This document shows, piece after piece, positions 1 through 4,579 of a DNA stretch of 11,729 nucleotides (positions within the stretch are counted from its first letter, which is position 1; the number at the start of each line of letters is the position of its first letter). This DNA comes from Bacillota bacterium (GTDB taxonomy: Bacteria; Bacillota_A; Clostridia; Peptostreptococcales; Anaerovoracaceae), in assembly GCA_017437925.1 (NCBI GenBank), contig JAFRWQ010000243.1, positions 1 through 11,729 of the forward strand, written 5' to 3'. Made by a program: the position numbers and the translations under genes. The notes under the pieces are model-generated. The model was not told where the DNA came from. It saw only the letters and a list, made by a program, of their open reading frames with translations, and searched no databases.

Positions 1-1
1 C

Positions 2-598
2 ACCCACGAGCATTGGGACCACTACGGCGCCACCGCCGATTTCGTCAGCATGTTCGGCTGCAGGACTTTGATGTCCAGGCCCGGAGTCGAGGTCTTTAAG
101 ACCCATCCCAAGGCCACCATGGAGGACGGGTCCGAACACGGCTACTGCAGCTACAAGGACTTTGACATCGATATCATCATAGACGACGGGGACACCCTGA
201 AGCTGGGCAATACCGAGCTGGAGTTCCGTCTTACCCCCGGACACAGCGAAGGCGTCATCACCATATTCTTCGACGTGGAAGAGGGCGGGAAGAAATATAA
301 ATGCGCCCTTTTCGGGGGCGCAACGACTGTTACCTGCTATAAAGAGCTCTGCGATCAGTGCGGCATTCCCAGGTCCACAAGACAGGAGTTCTTAAAGTCC
401 CTTGAGAGGTTCAAGGGAAGACCGGTTGATATAGTCCTGGGGAACCATCCTCCCCAGAACCACAACAACGAAAAGATCGCAAGGATGCTGGAGGACCCCT
501 CGGTCAATCCCTTCATCGATCCTGCCGAGTGGGACCGATTCCTGGACGAGACCCATGCCATGGTGGAGAAGTTCCTGACCGAGACCGATCCCGAGTAG
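2..598 (+). CDS. MBL-fold metallo-hydrolase, subclass B3-like (5' truncated)
   Basis: The reading frame is open from the left edge, so the N-terminus is missing; 198 residues are visible. The zinc-binding signature HEHWDH is visible residues 2-7, inside THEHWDHYG. A third-motif His lies in TPGHS (visible residue 81) and a late His in GNHPP (149). Spacings of 77 and 68 residues between these His ligands are close to those of subclass B3 beta-lactamases, and the C-terminal NPFIDPAEWDRFLDE also resembles B3-like proteins. Two zinc ions and hydrolysis of an ester, amide or lactam bond are expected of the family; the substrate cannot be read from sequence. Many B3-like proteins are not beta-lactamases. 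Promoter and any signal peptide lie outside the window. The stop is one base from the stop of the convergent prsW-like gene, and no terminator is seen between them. Confidence 0.85.
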   Translation, partial: THEHWDHYGATADFVSMFGCRTLMSRPGVEVFKTHPKATMEDGSEHGYCSYKDFDIDIIIDDGDTLKLGNTELEFRLTPGHSEGVITIFFDVEEGGKKYKCALFGGATTVTCYKELCDQCGIPRSTRQEFLKSLERFKGRPVDIVLGNHPPQNHNNEKIARMLEDPSVNPFIDPAEWDRFLDETHAMVEKFLTETDPE

Positions 599-599
599 C

Positions 600-1304
600 T
601 CAGCGTATATACTGGTCTCTTGCCGACTGGATCTTGACTATCCTGAAGCTGATGAAGAAGAGGACGGCGATGAAGGCGTAGAAGAGCAGGGCTCCCATGG
701 TGGTCCCCGTGGTCGCGACGAAGTCGTAGAAGCCGTGGATGAACATGGGAACCAGCACCGCCAGCTTCCTGTAGAGGAAGGAATCGCCTTTGTCGCCGTA
801 GTTCTCGAACTTTCTGGCCAGGCCGTAGAAGAAGCCCATGAAGACACCGAAGCAGGCGTGACCGGGTATTGCGGTGATGGCGCGTATCAGGGCGACGCCC
901 AGGCCAAAGCTGAAGACGTACTGTACGTTTTCCCAAAGGGCGAAACCCAAAGAGACGAAGACCGCATAGATTATGCCGTCGAACTGGCAGTTGAATTCGG
1001 GCTCGTTCCATGTGCGGCGCTTAAGCACCAGGTATTTCCCGCCTTCCTCGCTGGCGCCCACCACCACGAAGAACATGAGTATGCGGTATATCAGGCTGTC
1101 TTCGCTGAAGAGGCTGCCGAGTATGTAGCCTCCGACCATCTCTCCCAGCATGGCGATGAAGGTGGAGATGACCCCCAGTATCACCAGCCTCATGAGAAGG
1201 GCCGGGGATTCCTTCTCCAGGTGGTCGTGATCGTATACGTATTTGAGGAGCACCAGGGCCGGTATCACGGCGGCCATGAGCATTATCCTTACGAATGAAA
1301 ACAT
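600..1304 (-). CDS. prsW: PrsW family intramembrane glutamic protease
   Basis: This 234-residue polytopic membrane protein carries all the PrsW signatures: EExxK as E86-E87-K90, FxxxEN as F121-E125-N126, H149, and HxxxD as H190-D194. Hydrophobic segments lie at about residues 4-22, 36-62, 71-84, 109-135, 138-162, 179-198 and 202-222. PrsW enzymes perform site-1 cleavage of membrane anti-sigma factors (RsiW in Bacillus subtilis, RsiT in Clostridioides difficile) and so activate ECF sigma factors under envelope stress. No sigma/anti-sigma pair is in this window, so the substrate is unknown. The frame stays open upstream to 1868, but the ATG at 1304 is chosen because GGAGAAAG precedes it at proper spacing, the family N-terminus begins there, and the longer form would run antisense through the blaI-like gene. 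It is divergent from the BlaI/M56 operon. Confidence 0.9.
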   Translation of the reverse strand: MFSFVRIMLMAAVIPALVLLKYVYDHDHLEKESPALLMRLVILGVISTFIAMLGEMVGGYILGSLFSEDSLIYRILMFFVVVGASEEGGKYLVLKRRTWNEPEFNCQFDGIIYAVFVSLGFALWENVQYVFSFGLGVALIRAITAIPGHACFGVFMGFFYGLARKFENYGDKGDSFLYRKLAVLVPMFIHGFYDFVATTGTTMGALLFYAFIAVLFFISFRIVKIQSARDQYIR

Positions 1305-1319
1305 ATTTGCGCGCTTTCT

Positions 1320-1343
1320 CCGGCCCAAGGCCGGTCTTTTTTT
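1320..1343 (+). terminator. Intrinsic terminator (+ strand) that also forms a hairpin in the prsW leader
   Basis: A perfect 6-bp stem, CCGGCC/GGCCGG with loop CAA (1320-1334), is followed by TC and seven T (1337-1343). This is a classical Rho-independent terminator for + strand transcription. The only gene whose transcript could reach it is the MBL-fold gene ending at 598, after crossing prsW in antisense. On the - strand the same inverted repeat lies in the predicted prsW 5' leader, where its GGCCGG arm overlaps the first bases of the GGAGAAAG ribosome binding site. Confidence 0.7.
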
Positions 1344-1346
1344 GTA

Positions 1347-1375
1347 ATTGTAACAAAATACGAAGCGCGGGAAAA
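1347..1375 (-). promoter_or_regulatory. Probable prsW promoter (extended -10)
   Basis: Read on the - strand, TACAAT (1347-1352) is preceded by TGT (1353-1355), giving an extended -10 of the form TGnTAnAAT. The -35 position 17 bp upstream (1370-1375) reads TTTTCC, a poor match, which is typical of extended -10 promoters. The start would fall near 1340, giving a leader of about 35 nt that begins with the A-run and the hairpin. It lies about 70 bp from the BlaI-type operators, so direct repression by them is not obvious. Confidence 0.45.
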
Positions 1376-1427
1376 GGGTTTTTGCCAAAAGCGCCGGAAA
1401 TGAAGGTGTAAAATGGAACGAACTCTC

Positions 1428-1456
1428 TTGACAAGATATTTCTACATATGTAGAAT
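1428..1456 (+). promoter_or_regulatory. Sigma-A promoter of the blaI-M56 operon
   Basis: A perfect -35 TTGACA (1428-1433) and a -10 TAGAAT (1451-1456, one mismatch) are separated by the optimal 17 bp. Transcription should start near 1463. Operator 1 covers part of the spacer and most of the -10, and operator 2 covers the expected start site, so bound repressor would occlude RNA polymerase. Confidence 0.85.
1440..1455. promoter_or_regulatory. BlaI-type operator 1
   Basis: TTCTACATATGTAGAA is a perfect 16-bp palindrome. Its core TACATATGTA is the dyad known for the BlaI/MecI family (TACA/TGTA half-sites in staphylococcal and bacillar bla/mec operators). It overlaps the -10 box of a promoter that drives a BlaI-family gene, so autoregulation is the natural reading. 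Confidence 0.85.
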
Positions 1457-1483
1457 AAACCTGTACTACATATGTAGAATAAA
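1442..1483 (+). repeat. 18-bp tandem direct repeat containing the two operators
   Basis: CTACATATGTAGAATAAA occurs at 1442-1459 and again at 1466-1483, a period of 24 bp with a 6-bp separator. The identity extends past the palindromes into the AATAAA flank, which suggests the operator arose by a local duplication rather than by convergence of two sites. Confidence 0.9.
1466..1477. promoter_or_regulatory. BlaI-type operator 2
   Basis: CTACATATGTAG is a perfect 12-bp palindrome with the same core as operator 1. Its centre is exactly 24 bp downstream of operator 1. It falls at about +3 to +15 relative to the predicted start. Confidence 0.85.
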
Positions 1484-1496
1484 GGGGTAACGAAAT

Positions 1497-1871
1497 ATGA
1501 GCGACATTAAAAGACTGCCCGATGCCGAACTTGAGGTCATGCAGGCCCTCTGGTCTTTGGGAGGAGAGGGCAGGAGCAGGGAACTTGAGGCTGTTATAGG
1601 GGAAAAGCACAGCATGGCGATCACGACTCTGCTCACGCTGCTTGGAAGGCTTGAAAACAAGGCTTTCGTCGAGGTGAGAAAAGAAGGACGCTCGGGGGTC
1701 TACAGGGCTCTTGTAAGCGAGAGCGAGTATCTGGCCAGCCAGAGCAGACGCTTCGTGGAAAGGCTGTGCCGGGGCAGCATGACGGCCTTTGCCGCCGCCC
1801 TCGCCGGCAGCGGCATCAGCGATGAAGATCTTGAGGAGCTGAGAAGGCTGCTTGAGGAGAAGAAGCAATGA
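1497..1871 (+). CDS. BlaI/MecI/CopY family transcriptional repressor
   Basis: The 124-residue length is typical of the family (about 120-130). Residues 5-72 form the winged helix, starting LPDAELEVMQALW, with recognition-helix region SMAITTLLTLLGRLENK and the wing VRKEGRSGVYRALV. Residues 74-124 form the dimerisation tail, ending SDEDLEELRRLLEEKK. BlaI proteins repress their own operon as dimers until a BlaR1-type protease triggers their cleavage. The staphylococcal scissile bond N101-F102 aligns here with A101-L102, so the proteolytic switch may differ. AAGGGG (1482-1487) lies 9 nt before the ATG. Two family-type operators overlap the promoter just upstream, and the stop codon overlaps the start of the M56 gene (ATGA). 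The specific inducer is unknown, so I give no symbol. Confidence 0.9.
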   Translation: MSDIKRLPDAELEVMQALWSLGGEGRSRELEAVIGEKHSMAITTLLTLLGRLENKAFVEVRKEGRSGVYRALVSESEYLASQSRRFVERLCRGSMTAFAAALAGSGISDEDLEELRRLLEEKKQ

Positions 1872-3793
1872 GCGATCTTATGCTGCTGCGAATCTTCATC
1901 ACGCTGGTCTTCGCGTTCACGATAGCCTTCACTTTCAGGAGGCGCAGGGAAGACGAGACCGAAATGAATGTGCACTGTTTTGAGCCTGTCGTCGGTCCGC
2001 TGCTCCTTCCCGTCATAATGCTTACGCTAGTCATCATAGATCTGTGGTTTGCGGGTCCTTCGGGGATATTTCTGGCTGCCAGCGACATAGCGGGCGTCGC
2101 GATCGAGATATGCGTCTATCATATTTTGCTTTACGTGTTTCTCCCCCTTATAAGAAGGCACTTTGAATCGAGAGCGGCGGCGCTGCTTTGGCTCATCCCC
2201 AATTTCCTCTACATAGGACTCTATGCTTACATGAGAAACGACAAGCCTTTATGGGTCATCGATATGGGGGATATCTCCTTCGGCCCCATCGCTTCGGTTT
2301 GGGCAGCCGGCTTCATCACCGTCATGACGCTGAGCATAGTCTCTCACCTGAGCTTCAGAAAGGAGCTTTTAAGAGACGCCTTCGACTGCGAGGACAAAAG
2401 GATGCTGGCCCTGTGGGACGACACCCAGACCAGGCTCAGATTCAAGAAGCGCGGTTACAGGCTCATGGTATCGCCTCATCTCGCGACGCCGGTATCCGTG
2501 GGTCTGTACAGGCGCAGCATCAGAGTGCTCATACCGGACATCAGGTACAGCGAAGAGGATCTGAGGCTCATATTTACCCACGAGCTGCTGCATATAAAGC
2601 ACCTGGACAGCCGCATCAAGTTCTTCCAGGCCTTCTGCCGCGCCCTCTGCTGGTTCGACCCCTTCGTCTGGAGCGGCATGAAGCGCTGCGCGGACGATCT
2701 GGAGCTCTCCTGCGACGAGAGGCTGATCTGGGTCTGCGGAGAAGGAGCGAGAAAGCGCTACGCCGATCTGATCCTAAGGACTGCCGGCTCTGACAGAGGC
2801 TTTACTACCTGCCTTTCCTCTTCGGCAAAAGGCCTCAAATACAGACTTGACCGCATAATGGAACCTAAGAAAAGAGCGCAGGGAACTGTGATCCTGGCCG
2901 TGCTGGTCGCCTTCATGCTCTTCTTCAGCGGCAGCGCAGCTCTGTCCTTCAAGGCGGGAACGCTGGGGGAAGAACTGGGCATAGACCGTAATAATATTAC
3001 GGTAAATAACGTGAATTTTTACCCAGGAAAGGCCTATAACGGTGTGAGCAGTTGGGACGAAGACGGCCTGCTCGACGCTCTTATGGGCCTGGAGCTCAGG
3101 AGCCTCGTCGGCAAAAACTACAGTTATCTCGACGATGTGAACGAGCTGCGGGTCTATCTCGGCACCGGGTCGGGAGATACTTCTATAAGGATATACGTCA
3201 CCGACCATACAGCGAGCATCACTAATTGGTCAGAATACGGAGAGGACAGATCCAGAGGACTTACCCGGAGATTCTATCTCAAAGAAGAGCCTGACTGGGA
3301 GCTTTTCAGGTCGTTCTTAACGGAGGACGAGCCTTATCCCCGACAGCCTGAAATGTATATGTATCAGGGGAACTGGACAGGGCAGGGAAATCTGGTGCTC
3401 CCTCATGTGCTCTCGATGACGCAGAGGGGAGAACCCTGGGAGCCCGAGTGGATGAAGTTCAACGAAGAAGAACGGGTGACCGAGACTGTGATAGTCGGTC
3501 TTCCGCCCTCGGATGTGCGGTTCAGGTTCGACAGCGAGCCTCTGGAAGGCATTACCCTGACCAGAGAACCGGTATTTGACGGCGAATTCGATCCCAAGAC
3601 CTGGGTCCCTGACGAATACGTTATGCCCAAATGGCAGGGAAGCTGCATCTTCCGCATAAAGGGCAGCTTCGCATCTACCAGGGAAACGGTCTATGACTGC
3701 GAATTCATCGTGGTGCGCGTCGCCCCCGGCGACGAGGAGCGCTATGAAAAGCTCGAGGCGGAAAGACACGGCCGGAAGGACGCGAGGCAATAA
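1868..3793 (+). CDS. M56 family (BlaR1/MecR1-like) membrane metalloprotease with an unrecognised sensor domain
   Basis: This 641-residue membrane protein begins in the ATGA overlap with the BlaI-like gene. Hydrophobic segments lie near residues 3-20, 37-58, 65-95, 101-120 and 138-158. The cytoplasmic zinc protease domain has HELLH at 238-242 (FTHELLHIKHLD), with a likely third ligand E279 in DDLELSCDE. A basic RKR at 295-297 lies where BlaR1 proteins are autocleaved. A further membrane segment (about 339-360) leads to about 280 residues outside the cell. That region shows no serine penicillin-binding signature (no convincing SxxK followed by SxN and KTG); it is rich in Trp, Tyr, Asp and Glu and looks beta-rich. 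By family analogy it senses an envelope signal and relieves repression by the BlaI partner. The ligand is probably not a beta-lactam bound through the usual acyl-serine. The gene ends before an intrinsic terminator. Confidence 0.88.
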   Translation: MSDLMLLRIFITLVFAFTIAFTFRRRREDETEMNVHCFEPVVGPLLLPVIMLTLVIIDLWFAGPSGIFLAASDIAGVAIEICVYHILLYVFLPLIRRHFESRAAALLWLIPNFLYIGLYAYMRNDKPLWVIDMGDISFGPIASVWAAGFITVMTLSIVSHLSFRKELLRDAFDCEDKRMLALWDDTQTRLRFKKRGYRLMVSPHLATPVSVGLYRRSIRVLIPDIRYSEEDLRLIFTHELLHIKHLDSRIKFFQAFCRALCWFDPFVWSGMKRCADDLELSCDERLIWVCGEGARKRYADLILRTAGSDRGFTTCLSSSAKGLKYRLDRIMEPKKRAQGTVILAVLVAFMLFFSGSAALSFKAGTLGEELGIDRNNITVNNVNFYPGKAYNGVSSWDEDGLLDALMGLELRSLVGKNYSYLDDVNELRVYLGTGSGDTSIRIYVTDHTASITNWSEYGEDRSRGLTRRFYLKEEPDWELFRSFLTEDEPYPRQPEMYMYQGNWTGQGNLVLPHVLSMTQRGEPWEPEWMKFNEEERVTETVIVGLPPSDVRFRFDSEPLEGITLTREPVFDGEFDPKTWVPDEYVMPKWQGSCIFRIKGSFASTRETVYDCEFIVVRVAPGDEERYEKLEAERHGRKDARQ

Positions 3794-3867
3794 ACGGGCC
3801 ATATGCTCCGGTTTTCCGTCGCCGCTGCCGACGGCAGGCTCCTTCTGACAACGTATATATTCATTTG

Positions 3868-3898
3868 CGCTCTGCTGTTTGTGCAGAGCGTATTTTTT
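3868..3898 (+). terminator. Intrinsic terminator of the blaI-M56 operon
   Basis: A perfect 8-bp stem, CGCTCTGC (3868-3875) and GCAGAGCG (3883-3890) with a 7-nt loop, is followed by TATTTTTT. It lies 75 bp after the M56 stop codon and separates this two-gene operon from the housekeeping operon. Confidence 0.92.
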
Positions 3899-3908
3899 AT
3901 GATATAAT
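3879..3908 (+). promoter_or_regulatory. Probable promoter of the queH-priA-def-fmt-rsmB-stp-kinase operon
   Basis: A perfect -10 TATAAT lies at 3903-3908. The -35 is weak: TTGTGC at 3879-3884 with an 18-bp spacer is the best candidate and lies inside the terminator loop and stem. The start would be near 3915, giving an 80-nt leader to the TTG codon of queH. No other promoter-like sequence is evident before the tightly packed genes that follow. Confidence 0.6.
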
Positions 3909-3934
3909 ATTATGTATTTTTATGTACAAAGACA

Positions 3935-3968
3935 GCCGGATACAGGACCGGCAGAAATAACTAAGGAG
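3935..3968 (+). promoter_or_regulatory. Structured leader element upstream of queH, loosely preQ1-I-like
   Basis: A 5-bp hairpin (GCCGG/CCGGC, loop ATACAGGA, 3935-3952) is followed by the A-rich tail AGAAATAACTAAGGAG (3953-3968). Hairpin plus A-rich tail plus CTAAGGAG resembles the layout of class I preQ1 riboswitches, and the gene downstream belongs to queuosine synthesis. However, the loop lacks the conserved CACC segment and I see no good loop-tail complement for the pseudoknot, so this is a resemblance, not an identification. Confidence 0.2.
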
Positions 3969-3994
3969 CCCGTCCGGAACGGCGGAGATCGAGC

Positions 3995-4579
3995 TTGAGC
4001 GAAGAAAACGCGAAAAAGAGAATACTGCTGCACAGCTGCTGCGGACCCTGTTCTTCGGCTGTTATCGAAAGGCTGGCCCCGGATCACGATATCACGGTGC
4101 TCTACTTCAATCCCAACATTACCGATGAAGATGAGTACCGCAAAAGGCTCGAAGAGCAGAAGCGGTTCTTAAGAGATTTCGGGGAGAAGACCGGAGTACA
4201 TGTTGAGCTGATAGAAGGCCGCTACGAGCCCGGCGAATTCTTCGAAGCCGCAAAAGGCCTTGAGAACGAGCCCGAGAGGGGCCTTCGCTGCACGGAGTGC
4301 TTTAAGCTCCGCCTGGGCGAGACCGCAAGGCTTGCCAAAGAGCTGGGCTTCGACAGCTTCGATTCGACCCTTTCGGTCAGTTCATACAAGAATTACGAGC
4401 AGATAAGGGCGGTGGGAGAAGAGCTTGCGAAGGAATGGAGCGTCCCCTACGAAGCAGGTAACTATAAGAAAAAAGACGGATACCACCGCTCCATAGAACT
4501 GTCGAGGGAGTACGGCCTCTACAGGCAGGACTACTGCGGATGCGTGTTTTCAAGGCGCGATCGTTATGAGATACATTGA
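3995..4579 (+). CDS. queH: Epoxyqueuosine reductase QueH
   Basis: QueH reduces epoxyqueuosine to queuosine at the tRNA wobble position, the last step of Q synthesis, and is a non-homologous replacement for QueG. The 194 residues show the family's cysteine pattern: HSCCGPCSS (C15, C16, C19), CTEC (C99, C102) and YCGC (C181, C183). In the family these hold a [4Fe-4S] cluster and a nearby metal. The start is TTG: an in-frame stop lies at 3962-3964, no ATG or GTG lies between, and GGAG (3984-3987) is 7 nt upstream. The conserved first motif begins at residue 10, so the start cannot be much later. The last 14 nt overlap priA. QueH makes no obvious functional link with the replication and translation genes that follow, beyond translation in general. 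Confidence 0.92.
   Translation: MSEENAKKRILLHSCCGPCSSAVIERLAPDHDITVLYFNPNITDEDEYRKRLEEQKRFLRDFGEKTGVHVELIEGRYEPGEFFEAAKGLENEPERGLRCTECFKLRLGETARLAKELGFDSFDSTLSVSSYKNYEQIRAVGEELAKEWSVPYEAGNYKKKDGYHRSIELSREYGLYRQDYCGCVFSRRDRYEIH

Noticed and set aside
735..1298. 187-residue + strand open frame opposite prsW
   Set aside because: It is a high-GC shadow of prsW with a biased composition (rich in Glu, Ala, His) and no recognisable motif or ribosome site.
1305..1868. Upstream extension of the prsW reading frame to 422 residues
   Set aside because: It runs antisense across the whole blaI-like gene and the promoter region, has no family similarity, and a good ribosome binding site and the family N-terminus sit at the ATG at 1304.
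3816..3834. Hairpin CCGTCG/CGACGG just after the M56 gene as a terminator
   Set aside because: The stem is real (6 bp, 7-nt loop) but it is not followed by a T-run; the functional terminator is the one at 3868-3898. It may still protect the 3' end of the mRNA.
3909..3930. BlaI-type operator near the queH promoter (TATGTATTTTTATGTACA)
   Set aside because: It contains TGTA and TGTACA pieces but not the TACA-n2-TGTA dyad seen at the two true operators, and it is not a palindrome of useful length.
3935..3968. Confident call of a preQ1-I riboswitch
   Set aside because: The loop lacks the conserved cytosine-containing segment and no pseudoknot pairing with the tail is apparent, so it is kept only as a low-confidence element.
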